Source: Paracrocinitomix sp039939375
GTDB taxonomy: Bacteria; Bacteroidota; Bacteroidia; Flavobacteriales_D; Crocinitomicaceae
DNA length: 64,000 nucleotides
NCBI GenBank assembly: GCA_039939375.1
Contig: JBDVJO010000001.1
Coordinates: 175,894 to 239,893 of the forward strand
Direction: 5' to 3'
Of the stretch, positions 26,450 through 34,937 are shown piece by piece. The notes under the pieces are model-generated. The model did no database searches and was not told the DNA's origin. It saw only the letters and a list, made by a program, of their open reading frames with translations. How positions within the stretch are numbered: position 1 is the stretch's first letter; each line of letters begins with the position of its first letter. The position numbers were made by a program, and so were the translations under genes.

Positions 26450-26482
26450 AATCCCCTTAGCCTAGCTAAGGGGATTTTTTTT
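26450..26482 (+). terminator. Rho-independent terminator
   Basis: AATCCCCTTAGC, loop cta, GCTAAGGGGATT, then eight T residues. It ends the lipoprotein/barrel transcript. Confidence 0.93.
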
Positions 26483-26546
26483 GTCCTCAATTTTTAAGTT
26501 GACAAGACCTTATTTGTTAACTTCGCAGCACACTTAATTACAGAAG

Positions 26547-27908
26547 ATGAAATACTACAATAACGTACTTGAAACAATCGGAAATACGCCATTGATAAAA
26601 ATAAACTCTTTAACAAAAGAAATTAAAGCAACGGTTTTAGCTAAAGTTGAAACAACAAATCCTGGAAACTCAGTTAAAGATAGAATGGCATTGAAGATGG
26701 TGCAAGATGCCGAAGCTCAAGGTTTAATTAAACCAGGCGGAACCATCATTGAAGGAACATCTGGAAACACCGGAATGGGCTTAGCTTTAGCTTGTATCAT
26801 GTATGGGTATAAACTAATCTGTGTATTAAGTGATAAACAATCGCGTGAGAAAATGGATATTTTGCGTGCTGTTGGTGCTGAGGTAGTAGTTTGTCCAACA
26901 AACGTTGAGCCTGAAGACCCAAGATCGTATTATTCAGTGTCAAAAAGGTTGGCTGAAGAGATACCAAACTCTTGGTACGTAAATCAATATGACAATCCTT
27001 CAAATGCCTTAGCGCATTATGAGCAAACGGGTCCAGAGATTTGGGAACAAACTGAAGGTAAAATCACCCATTTTGTGGTTGGTGTTGGAACCGGCGGAAC
27101 CATTTCAGGAGTTGGAAAATATTTGAAAGAACAAAATCCGAATGTAAAAAACCTTGGAATTGATACTTACGGGTCGGTTTTCAAGAAATATCATGAAACA
27201 GGTGAGTTTGATGAGAATGAAATCTATCCTTACATCACAGAGGGAATTGGTGAAGATATCTTACCAAAAAATGTAGATTTTTCAGTAATCGACCATTTTG
27301 AAAAGGTGACGGATAAAGATGCGGCTGTTTTCACAAGGAGAATTGCCAGAGAAGAAGGAATCTTTGTAGGGAATTCAGCTGGTGCAGCAATTGCTGGAAT
27401 CTTACAGATGAAAGATCAATTCAAAGAAGATGATGTAGTGGTGGTGTTGTTCCATGATCATGGTTCAAGATATGTTGGAAAAATGTTCAATGACGATTGG
27501 ATGCGTGAAAGAGGATTCTTAGATGAAGGATTCAAAAATGCAAAAGACTTGTTAGCACAGCATGGTGAAAAAGGATTAGTAGTGTGCGGATCTGAAGAAT
27601 TAGTATCACATGCAGTGGCTAAAATGAAACAGTATAATATTTCGCAAATTCCGGTAACTAAAGACGGGAAAATGGCAGGCTATGTAGATGAAACGAAATT
27701 ATATCAGCAAATCATAGATAATAAAACTATAATGGATGCACCATTGAGCACGGTCATGTCTCCAGCACTTCCGATAGTTGGTATTAACACAAAAGTTGAA
27801 GAGATTTCAGAATTAGTCAATAAAGAAACTCCTGCTGTGTTAGTTGATCTAGGCAATGGTAAATATCATATCGTTACAAGACACGATTTAATTAACGCGA
27901 TAGCGTAA
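26547..27908 (+). CDS. Cystathionine beta-synthase (PLP core plus CBS pair)
   Basis: 453 residues. The fold-type II PLP core spans ~1-325: IGNTPLIKI, the PLP lysine K44 in PGNSVKDRM, substrate loop EGTSGNTGMGLA and phosphate loop VGTGGTISGVGKYLK. Two CBS domains fill ~335-453 (EELVSHAVAKMKQYNISQIPVTKDGKMAGYV and a second ending YHIVTRHDLINAI). The CBS pair and GTSGNTG point to cystathionine beta-synthase in the transsulfuration route (serine plus homocysteine), but the O-acetylserine sulfhydrylase reaction cannot be excluded. There is no heme-binding N-terminal extension, as expected in bacteria. The next gene starts two bases after the stop. Confidence 0.9.
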   Translation: MKYYNNVLETIGNTPLIKINSLTKEIKATVLAKVETTNPGNSVKDRMALKMVQDAEAQGLIKPGGTIIEGTSGNTGMGLALACIMYGYKLICVLSDKQSREKMDILRAVGAEVVVCPTNVEPEDPRSYYSVSKRLAEEIPNSWYVNQYDNPSNALAHYEQTGPEIWEQTEGKITHFVVGVGTGGTISGVGKYLKEQNPNVKNLGIDTYGSVFKKYHETGEFDENEIYPYITEGIGEDILPKNVDFSVIDHFEKVTDKDAAVFTRRIAREEGIFVGNSAGAAIAGILQMKDQFKEDDVVVVLFHDHGSRYVGKMFNDDWMRERGFLDEGFKNAKDLLAQHGEKGLVVCGSEELVSHAVAKMKQYNISQIPVTKDGKMAGYVDETKLYQQIIDNKTIMDAPLSTVMSPALPIVGINTKVEEISELVNKETPAVLVDLGNGKYHIVTRHDLINAIA

Positions 27909-27909
27909 A

Positions 27910-28686
27910 ATGATCAAACGGATTGATCAAACTGGTAGAGAGGTCAGATTAGAACATCCAGCTAAAAGGATCATCTCTTTAGTGCCTTCACAAACCGAGC
28001 TACTTCATTACTTTGGTTTAGAAGAAGAAACCATTGGAATTACAAAATTTTGTATCCATCCAGATTCTTGGTTTAGGTCAAAGCAGCGAGTAGGAGGCAC
28101 TAAGAATTTAGATATTCAATTGATTCAATCATTGAAGCCTGATTTAATTATTGCCAATAAAGAAGAGAACACAAAAGAAGATATCGAAGCACTTCAAAGA
28201 GATTTTCAGGTTTATATTTCTGATATAAATACCATTCCTGAAGCTTATCAAATGATAAAAGATGTTGGATTACTTTGTGGTAAAGAGCAAGCCGCGGTTG
28301 ATTTGATTGATACTATTCAAGAAGATTTTTCTGAATTGAATAAAGTGTCTGCAAGAGTGGCTTACTTTATTTGGAAGAATCCTTACATGGTTGTTGGCCA
28401 GTCTAACTTTATCAACTCAATGATTCAAGAGTTAGGTCTTAAAAATGCGATTCAAGATGACCGGTACGTTGAAATTGAAGTTGAAGAAGTCGCCAAGCTA
28501 AATTTGGATTACATTCTGTTGAGCACAGAGCCTTATCCATTCAAAGAGGAAGACAAAGTAGAACTAGAGAACCGGTTAGGGATTAAAGTACTTATTGTAG
28601 ATGGTGAAATGTTTTCTTGGTATGGATCAAGAATGTTGAAAATGAAAGATTACTTCAATCCAATGTTAAAACTCCTTAACGTATAG
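27910..28686 (+). CDS. Helical-backbone metal/cobalamin receptor-like protein without signal peptide
   Basis: 258 residues with the class III substrate-binding fold of BtuF and related proteins: RIISLVPSQTELLHYFGLEEETIGITKFCIHP, RVGGTKNLDIQLIQSLKPDLIIANKEEN, the backbone helix region EAYQMIKDVGLL, and LNLDYILLSTEPYPF. BtuF proteins are periplasmic, but this one starts MIKRIDQTGREVRL with no export signal. No ABC permease or ATPase is adjacent. Co-transcription with a cystathionine beta-synthase (one-base gap) hints at a cytoplasmic role, perhaps cobalamin or metal handling; this is inference. The 3' end overlaps the convergent gene by 21 bases. Confidence 0.75.
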   Translation: MIKRIDQTGREVRLEHPAKRIISLVPSQTELLHYFGLEEETIGITKFCIHPDSWFRSKQRVGGTKNLDIQLIQSLKPDLIIANKEENTKEDIEALQRDFQVYISDINTIPEAYQMIKDVGLLCGKEQAAVDLIDTIQEDFSELNKVSARVAYFIWKNPYMVVGQSNFINSMIQELGLKNAIQDDRYVEIEVEEVAKLNLDYILLSTEPYPFKEEDKVELENRLGIKVLIVDGEMFSWYGSRMLKMKDYFNPMLKLLNV

Positions 28687-30048
28687 AAGAGCTTCGGTTA
28701 TAAAGAACATACTCTCAACGATTGATTGTCCTTCTTTATTCTTCATTTGAACCTTACCATTGGCCTTTACTGTTGTGGTGTCTTTCCCTTTTCTTAACTG
28801 AAAAATGATTTGCTCAATGTTGTCAAAAGCATGCAAGTCGGCTATCATGTCCTCGGCAATAACCATCCCAAGGTTTTGTTCAATTATAGAAGGCGGATTG
28901 TCTTCGTCAACTGAAAACTTAGTATTATCTAACAAGTCAGAGATTTTCATTTGAAAATCAAAATACAAATCATCACTATTGTCTTTTTCAAAGTTTACGC
29001 CATTTCTACTTAATTCAAATACCTTATCGTTTATATTGTATTGGAAAAAGGCACCTTGCTCCGTGATCAGACCATTTGTAGTTGTGTCAATTTTGATTTT
29101 ACCTTCAGCAGTAATGGTATCAAAGAATTCAAGCCATTCTGAACCGTTTTTAGTGTCAAATCGCATTTCCATATCAGGGAATGACTTGAACGGAAATGGA
29201 TAGCCCCAATTTCTGTTACATAAGAAAATATTCATGCCGTTATAATCAATGGCGAGTTGTGAATATTGAGGAACGTCTTCAATTTTTTCTTTAGAAAACC
29301 ACCAAATGCTGTTAAATACATTCAATGATGATCGCAAACTCAATGCAGCTTCGTTGTCAATAGGGTAAGCAATGGTTTCGGTTTGGTCAAATTCACTCAC
29401 TGTTGTAAATTCTCCGTCCACATCAATATGATCGTTATGGAAATCCATAGATAAAAATCCATCAATCAATTGATTGTCTTTGTTTGAAGATTGAGGAATC
29501 ACAAAACAGTTGATTTCTTTTTCTTGATCAAAATGATTTTGCAAATCAACTCTTGCTGTAAATGGTTTAATGTTTTTATTGGCAATGTTGGCCAAATGCT
29601 TATCCAGCTCAGCTTGATTGCTGCTGCTCGTCATTTGAATAATAGCATGATCCTCTCCAAAAACTACATGAGGGTTTTCAATTTTCGAATTGACAAATCT
29701 GGTAAAGTCAGATTTATTGTTGACAGCTACAATTGCCATCCAAATATGCTCATTCGCCCAACTTTCTCTGAAAATTATCACTTTTGAGAAGTAATCAATT
29801 CCGCTTGGGATGTCTTCTTCTTGCACCTCTACTTTGTCAGCCATGTATTGCTCGTTATAAATTCGCTGATACATGATTTCTGCAATGAAATTACGACTGT
29901 TAATTTCAATTACGATATCGCTTTCTTGAGGAATGTAAGCGTAGATATCATTAGATGAATTGGTCACAAAGTTTTTACCAACTGCCCAAGCCAAAGGGAA
30001 AATTGCTAGTAAAATAAAAATGGCGAAAAGCTTCTTAATTTTTTGCAT
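28666..30048 (-). CDS. Hypothetical membrane-anchored secreted protein
   Basis: I choose the ATG at 30048 (460 residues) because it opens on a membrane anchor or signal (MQKIKKLFAIFILLAIFPLAWA); the longer reading from 30096 adds an unlikely leader. The rest is one large extracytoplasmic region, mixed alpha/beta, with AYIPQESDIVIEINSRNFI near the start and no catalytic motif that I recognise. Proteins of similar build (short anchor, DIVIEINS segment) occur widely in Bacteroidota without known function. The last 21 bases overlap the convergent receptor-like gene, so no terminator can stand between them. Confidence 0.65.
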   Translation of the reverse strand: MQKIKKLFAIFILLAIFPLAWAVGKNFVTNSSNDIYAYIPQESDIVIEINSRNFIAEIMYQRIYNEQYMADKVEVQEEDIPSGIDYFSKVIIFRESWANEHIWMAIVAVNNKSDFTRFVNSKIENPHVVFGEDHAIIQMTSSSNQAELDKHLANIANKNIKPFTARVDLQNHFDQEKEINCFVIPQSSNKDNQLIDGFLSMDFHNDHIDVDGEFTTVSEFDQTETIAYPIDNEAALSLRSSLNVFNSIWWFSKEKIEDVPQYSQLAIDYNGMNIFLCNRNWGYPFPFKSFPDMEMRFDTKNGSEWLEFFDTITAEGKIKIDTTTNGLITEQGAFFQYNINDKVFELSRNGVNFEKDNSDDLYFDFQMKISDLLDNTKFSVDEDNPPSIIEQNLGMVIAEDMIADLHAFDNIEQIIFQLRKGKDTTTVKANGKVQMKNKEGQSIVESMFFITEALLYVKEF

Positions 30049-30196
30049 TGAGGTAAAAATAATCATTCTAAAAAAATGGAGGCTGAAATGCGTCATTTTT
30101 TACATGAACATTTTGGTTATGAGATTGTTTTAACATTAATTAAGAAGTATTTTGAAAAGTCAAACAACTTCATCCGACTAAACAAATAAAAGTATT

Positions 30197-31192
30197 ATGG
30201 GAATTCTTAAATTAGCTCCGCTTGCTGCACTTTTTCTTTTTGGGCTTAGTGCTTGCAGTCAAGCCCAAAATCAAATAGCAAGTACATCAACATATACCAC
30301 CAATTTAGAAGTTATGACAGATTCAAATTCATGGAACGAATTAACACCAGAAGAAGAAAGAGTAATCGTTTACAAAGGCACCGAAATGATTTGGGAAGGT
30401 GAATTCGTGAACAATCATGAAGATGGTTTATACGTTTGCAGAAGATGCAACGCGCCTTTGTTTGACTCTAAAAGTAAGTTCGATTCAGGGTCAGGATGGC
30501 CAGCATTTGATGACTGTATTGAAGGCTCAGTAAAAGAAATTTTAGATGCAGATGGAAGAAGAACCGAAATAGTCTGTGCAAATTGTGATGGGCACTTAGG
30601 GCACGTGTTCAAAGGCGAGCGCTTTACCGATAAAAATACAAGACATTGCGTGAATTCAATTTCTATGGATTTTATTCCGCAAGATGAACTTAAAGAAGAA
30701 AAAAAAGTGGAAACTAAAACAGCAATTTTTGCCTCAGGATGTTTCTGGGGAACAGAGTATTTCTTTGAGAAAGAAGAAGGAGTGATTTCTACACAGGTAG
30801 GATACATTGGTGGACATAAAGACAATCCAACTTATAAAGAAGTGTGTGCACATACAACTGGGCATGCAGAAGCAGTTAAAGTAGTTTATGATCCGGCTAA
30901 AACTGACTATGAAACTTTAGCAAGATTGTTTTTTGAAACACATGATCCTACTCAAGTGAATAGACAGGGGCCAGATATTGGTGATCAGTACAGAACTGAA
31001 ATCTTTTATTTAGACGAAGAGCAAAAAGAAATTGCAGAGAAGTTGATAAAATTATTAGAAGACAAAGGATTGGATGTGGCTACGAAAGTAACTAAAGCTA
31101 CTAAGTTTTGGGATGGTGAAGATTATCATGAACATTACTATTCAAATAAAGGAGGAACACCTTATTGCCACGGGTACACGAAAAGATTTTAA
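30197..31192 (+). CDS. msrBA: Lipoprotein methionine sulfoxide reductase MsrB-MsrA fusion
   Basis: 331 residues. Lipobox LSAC (C20) sends it to the envelope. MsrB comes first (~45-165): zinc CxxC pairs in VCRRCNAPL and VCANCDGHLGHVF, and catalytic C151 in RHCVNSISM. MsrA follows (~173-331): C182 in SGCFWG, GYIGGHKDNPTY, THDPTQVNRQG and a C-terminal CHGY that may hold a resolving cysteine. Together they reduce both the R and S forms of methionine sulfoxide in damaged proteins. The usual bacterial fusion order is A then B; B-A order is known in Bacteroidota and others. Next in the operon are YaaA and an Omp85-type barrel. Confidence 0.95.
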   Translation: MGILKLAPLAALFLFGLSACSQAQNQIASTSTYTTNLEVMTDSNSWNELTPEEERVIVYKGTEMIWEGEFVNNHEDGLYVCRRCNAPLFDSKSKFDSGSGWPAFDDCIEGSVKEILDADGRRTEIVCANCDGHLGHVFKGERFTDKNTRHCVNSISMDFIPQDELKEEKKVETKTAIFASGCFWGTEYFFEKEEGVISTQVGYIGGHKDNPTYKEVCAHTTGHAEAVKVVYDPAKTDYETLARLFFETHDPTQVNRQGPDIGDQYRTEIFYLDEEQKEIAEKLIKLLEDKGLDVATKVTKATKFWDGEDYHEHYYSNKGGTPYCHGYTKRF

Positions 31193-31213
31193 CTTTGTGA
31201 TCAAAGCAAATTC

Positions 31214-31987
31214 ATGAAAGTAATATTATCTCCAGCCAAATCCATCAATGAAAATGTAGATTGCTCGCATTTAACATGTACACAGCATTTGTTTCAAGAC
31301 GAAAGTCAACGGTTAGCCGGTAAATTGGCCAAATTGTCAGCTCGTCAGATTAAAAAATTGATGGGGGTAAGTCAGGATATTGCAGATTTGAATTACAATA
31401 GATTTCAAGAATGGTCTTTACCTTTTACGCCTGAAAATAGTAAGCCTGCTGGAATCATTTTTACCGGAGCAGCATATCAATCACTTGATTTTGCAAGCCT
31501 TTCTAAAAAAGAAATGGAAGTAGGGCAAGAGAAACTGAGAATTCTTTCTGGATTATATGGTATGTTAAAGCCTTTAGATTTGATTCAGCCTTATCGATTG
31601 GAGATGGGGACCTCATTCAAAGTAACACCAAAGGTGACGAACCTTTATAAGTTTTGGGGCGATAAGTTGAGAAACAAGTTGCAAGAAGAGCTGAATGAGT
31701 CTAATTCAAGTGTGTTAGTAAATGCAGCATCAAATGAGTACTCTAAAGCATTAAATTTAAGTAAATTAGATACCAAGATAATTACAACAGTTTTTAAAGA
31801 TCGATCAAAAACCGGCGAATACAAAGTGAACATGCAGTTTGCAAAACTTTCTAGAGGTGCAATGGCTCGATATATTATTGAAAACGATTTAGAAAAAGAA
31901 GAAGACTTAAAGGGGTTTGACACCGGAGGGTATTCTTTTTCTTCAAAAGACAGCTCTGAATTAGAGTATGTCTATTTAAGAGGATAA
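31214..31987 (+). CDS. yaaA: YaaA family peroxide-stress protein (UPF0246)
   Basis: 257 residues with the full set of family marks: ILSPAKSIN at the start, FTGAAYQSLDF, LSGLYGMLKPLDLIQPYRLEMG, VNAASNEYSKAL, and GFDTGGYSFSSKDS near the end. YaaA lowers free intracellular iron under hydrogen peroxide stress in E. coli and binds DNA with a helix-hairpin-helix-like fold. It stands 21 bases after msrBA and one base before the outer-membrane protein gene, so oxidative-stress repair and iron control are on one transcript. Confidence 0.94.
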   Translation: MKVILSPAKSINENVDCSHLTCTQHLFQDESQRLAGKLAKLSARQIKKLMGVSQDIADLNYNRFQEWSLPFTPENSKPAGIIFTGAAYQSLDFASLSKKEMEVGQEKLRILSGLYGMLKPLDLIQPYRLEMGTSFKVTPKVTNLYKFWGDKLRNKLQEELNESNSSVLVNAASNEYSKALNLSKLDTKIITTVFKDRSKTGEYKVNMQFAKLSRGAMARYIIENDLEKEEDLKGFDTGGYSFSSKDSSELEYVYLRG

Positions 31988-31988
31988 G

Positions 31989-33092
31989 ATGAATTATAAG
32001 GTATTCTTTTTGTTTTGGTTGATTGCTTTTAATCTAAGCGCACAAGAAGAGGACACCTTAACCAAGAAAGAAATTCGAAAACAAAGAAAGGCTGAAAGAC
32101 CTTATGGTATTGCTGGTTACCCCTTACTATTTTATTCACCAGAAACTAGCTTTGGATTCGGAGCAGCAGGTGCACTTTCTTTTAAAGCTGGTCCAAAAAC
32201 CGATACAACTTTAAATGATTCTCAAATTATAGTTGGTGGAGCTTATACCTTAGAAAAGCAATTGCTTCTCTATTTGCCTTGGAAAATTTTCTGGGAAGAG
32301 AACAAAAATTACAGCTTTGGTGAAGTTGGATATTACAAGTATTTCTTCGCTTACTGGGGAAATGGTCCCAATTCTTTAGCAGAAAATGTTGATACGTTTA
32401 AGGTGGATTTTCCGAGATTAAGAATTCATTATTCTAGAAAAGTGAATGACCACTTAAGTTTTGGTGGAGCCTTGTGGTTTGAGGATTTTAAAATCAAATC
32501 TTCGGTAGGAACATTGGTAGATAACACTTTTGGAGGTCAAGGAGGCATAACTCATGGAATAGGTCCGTTAGCTGTTTTTGATAATAGAAACCATGTTTTT
32601 TATCCAACAAAAGGATGGTATATAGAAGGAAAAGCGCTTGGATTTCACAATGCCATTGGATCAGATTATAACTTTATAAAAGGTGGTCTGGATGTTGTCA
32701 ATTATTCAACCGTTCATAAAAATGGGGTAGTGGCTTCGCACTTTAATTATCAGTTTGTAGAAGGTCAAGCTCCGTTTAATATGCTTTCTGTTTTGGGCGG
32801 AACTAAAAGAATGCGTGGATACTATGAAGGAAGATTTAGGTCTAATCATGCACTTATTTTACAGGCAGAATATCGTTTGCAGTTACCTTGGCGTTTAGGT
32901 TTAGTCGCTTTTGGGGATATAGGGCAGGTTTATTCTAAGTTCAAATTCTTAAAAGGAAATGAGTGGCGTTGGACTGCGGGGGGAGGAATCCGTTTTATGT
33001 TGGATCCTAAAAGAAAAATTAACATCCGTCTTGATTATGGAGTGGGTAAGGAGACTTCAGGTTTCTATTTGACTATAGGAGAAGCTTTTTAA
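31989..33092 (+). CDS. Omp85/BamA-type surface-antigen barrel protein
   Basis: 367 residues. Signal peptide (MNYKVFFLFWLIAFNLSAQ), a short basic helix (KKEIRKQRKAERPYG), then the barrel only. GPLAVFDNRNHVFYPTKGWYIEGKAL is the typical D15/Bac_surface_Ag strand, LGGTKRMRGYYEGRFRSNHALILQAEYR is the lid-lock-like motif with RGY, and the protein ends in a terminal aromatic residue (IGEAF). No POTRA domains are present, so it is a short member of the superfamily, not BamA or TamA themselves. It ends the msrBA-yaaA operon. Confidence 0.85.
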   Translation: MNYKVFFLFWLIAFNLSAQEEDTLTKKEIRKQRKAERPYGIAGYPLLFYSPETSFGFGAAGALSFKAGPKTDTTLNDSQIIVGGAYTLEKQLLLYLPWKIFWEENKNYSFGEVGYYKYFFAYWGNGPNSLAENVDTFKVDFPRLRIHYSRKVNDHLSFGGALWFEDFKIKSSVGTLVDNTFGGQGGITHGIGPLAVFDNRNHVFYPTKGWYIEGKALGFHNAIGSDYNFIKGGLDVVNYSTVHKNGVVASHFNYQFVEGQAPFNMLSVLGGTKRMRGYYEGRFRSNHALILQAEYRLQLPWRLGLVAFGDIGQVYSKFKFLKGNEWRWTAGGGIRFMLDPKRKINIRLDYGVGKETSGFYLTIGEAF

Positions 33093-33096
33093 GGAC

Positions 33097-33196
33097 GGTT
33101 CGCTTCGCTTTTTGTTCGTATCGGCTTAGCCGATACTTTCGGTTCGCTTCGCTTTTTGTTCGCTTCGCTTTTTGTTCGTATCGGGTTAGCCGATAC
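33097..33196. repeat. Tandem repeat with strong hairpins after the Omp85 gene
   Basis: Two copies (33097-33136 and 33141-33196) of a unit GGTTCGCTTCGCTTTTTG + TTCG + TATCGGCTTAGCCGATA. The second copy has an extra TTCGCTTCGCTTTTTG inside. TATCGGC-TTA-GCCGATA is a perfect dyad in copy 1 and one base off in copy 2. It may act as a terminator of the operon although it has no T-run. No gene fits in the 505 bases from 33093 to 33597. Confidence 0.85.
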
Positions 33197-33325
33197 TCAT
33201 GGTTTGTGAAAAAAAATTCTATTAATCAAGTGCTTATAGTCTGTTGAAGAGGTTAATTATTAGTCATTAACCTTGCCCTGACCGCATGTCGCCTTAGCTT
33301 TAGTAGTGGCGCAGCTTTCCTAAGG

Positions 33326-33516
33326 GAACAACCAACGACCAACACCCATCAACTAACAACGAACAACCAAGATTCAAGAACCAAGAACCAACAACGAACA
33401 ACCAAGAACCAAGAACCAAGAACCATCACCCAACAACCAAGAACCAAGAGCCAAGAACCAACAACGAACAACCATCAACCATCAACCAACAACCTTCACC
33501 CTGAGCTTGCCGAAGG
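33326..33516. repeat. Low-complexity AACCAAG/AACAACG repeat block with GAGCTTGCCGAAGGG element
   Basis: About 170 bases made mainly of AACCAAG, AACAACC and ACAACGAAC words. A 24-base identical stretch recurs at 33381 and 33451. It ends in CCCTGAGCTTGCCGAAGGG, a dispersed element with CCCT/AGGG ends that is frequent in Bacteroidota intergenic DNA. Spacer lengths are irregular, so it is not a CRISPR. It lies before the glucosaminidase gene. Confidence 0.85.
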
Positions 33517-33597
33517 GAACACCCTACAAAACAAAAAAATGTAACCCATTTAAAACTCTGCCGTAATATTACCCACAACAACCAACAACAATCAAAA

Positions 33598-34569
33598 ATG
33601 AAAAAGTTTCTCTTTATAGCAGGGTTTCTCTTCATAGGTAATTTTGCCAGAGCAGAAAAGCTATCTACAGAAGATTATGTCGAAAGATGGAAAATCACTG
33701 CAATCGAACAAATGAACCTTCATGAGATTCCAGCTTCAATAACTTTAGCGCAAGGAATTTTAGAAAGTGGTGCTGGAAATAGCCGTTTAGCGGTAGAAGC
33801 CAATAACCATTTCGGAATTAAATGCCATAAAAATTGGGATGGAGGAAGAATTTACGAAGATGATGATTTGAAAAATGAATGTTTCAGAAGTTATACGTCT
33901 GCAGCCCAATCATACGAAGATCATTCTCAATTTTTAACAGGGCGTGAGCGTTATTCTAAGTTGTTTTCATTGTCATTAACAGATTATAAAGGATGGTCTA
34001 AAGGACTTAAAAGCGCAGGGTATGCCACGAATCCTAAATACGCTAACCTGTTAATTGATATCATAGAGAAATATGATTTAGCTAAGTACGATAAGATGCC
34101 TTATCTACCAGCTCAAGAAAAAGAAAAACAGCTAAAAATAGAGGTTGAAGAGCCATTATTGTCTCCAGAAACTCCTGAAGAAATAGAAGAAGAAAGGCTT
34201 CAGTTATTAGAAGTTGCAGAGCGTCAGCATAAAGTTATGGTAAATAAGTATGACAGAAGATACGTAAAGGTAAAACAAGGAGATACTTATTATCAAATTG
34301 CAAAAGAATTTGAATTAGGAATCTGGCAATTATATAAATACAATGATCTTGGAAAAAGAGATGTATTGAAAGAAGGGGAGATCATTTATTTAGATCCTAA
34401 AAGAAACAAGTCTAAAAGAGGATATACCGTGTTCGTATGTGCTAAAGACATTACAATAAGAGAGATTTCTCAACTAGAAGGAATTAAATTAAAGAAGTTA
34501 TTAAAATACAATTTCGGCGATACAGCTGATAAGATACTGCCAAAAGGTACAAAGGTTATCCTCCGATAA
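33598..34569 (+). CDS. Secreted glucosaminidase (FlgJ/GH73-like) with LysM domains
   Basis: 323 residues. Signal peptide (MKKFLFIAGFLFIGNFARA), then a GH73-type domain (~25-165): IPASITLAQGILESGAGNSRLA with the likely catalytic Glu, NNHFGIKCHKNW and a following FRSYTSAAQSYEDHSQFL. After a charged linker come a LysM (~208-258: VKQGDTYYQIAKEF ... LKEGEIIYL) and a second, weaker LysM-like segment (~267-322). It should cut beta-N-acetylglucosamine links in peptidoglycan, with LysM holding the wall. The ~505 bases before it are repeats, so its promoter must sit within about 80 bases. Confidence 0.9.
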   Translation: MKKFLFIAGFLFIGNFARAEKLSTEDYVERWKITAIEQMNLHEIPASITLAQGILESGAGNSRLAVEANNHFGIKCHKNWDGGRIYEDDDLKNECFRSYTSAAQSYEDHSQFLTGRERYSKLFSLSLTDYKGWSKGLKSAGYATNPKYANLLIDIIEKYDLAKYDKMPYLPAQEKEKQLKIEVEEPLLSPETPEEIEEERLQLLEVAERQHKVMVNKYDRRYVKVKQGDTYYQIAKEFELGIWQLYKYNDLGKRDVLKEGEIIYLDPKRNKSKRGYTVFVCAKDITIREISQLEGIKLKKLLKYNFGDTADKILPKGTKVILR

Positions 34570-34608
34570 TCGTGAATCGATACAGGAGGGTTTTTGGTTT
34601 GTTGTTGG

Positions 34609-34640
34609 AAAAGGGGTTTGACTAGGTCGAGCCCCTTTTC
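34609..34640 (+). terminator. Rho-independent terminator
   Basis: Stem AAAAGGGG ... CCCCTTTT with a shorter inner GAC/GTC stem, followed by a T-rich tail. It lies 40 bases after the glucosaminidase stop. The rest of the 368-base gap up to 34937 shows no ORF and no clear RNA structure. Confidence 0.65.
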
Positions 34641-34937
34641 GTTTTGTTCAAGGTATTCTTGAATTCTTATGCAGACATATCAAAACATCTAATTTCAAGT
34701 CAACTTATTGATTAATATATTGAATACAAGAGTTAAAGTCTACTAAATCCATAGATTTCAATCAGTAACCACAGAATAAATGAAACAAACCTTTAAATAA
34801 AAACTGAAGGTATTATTGGATTGATTTTGAACAATTTCCACATATTTTTTGTTACTTTCATTACAAGAAACTATTGTATTCCTATTTGGTGATATCCCCT
34901 CAAGATAATCCAAGTTTGAAAATGAAAAACGAAAGCC

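Noticed and set aside
30130..30180. Sigma-54-like TGGTTATGAGATTGT before msrBA
   Set aside because: Only TGG and TTG match; such hits are expected by chance in AT-rich DNA.
33326..33516. CRISPR-like spacing of AACCAAG repeats
   Set aside because: Repeat units are 7-24 bases with irregular, repeat-like spacers, and no cas gene is near; it is low-complexity DNA.
33426..33635. 69-residue minus-strand ORF containing SLRQAQGEG
   Set aside because: This peptide is the known false translation of the dispersed GAGCTTGCCGAAGGG element; it overlaps the glucosaminidase start and has no gene-like composition.
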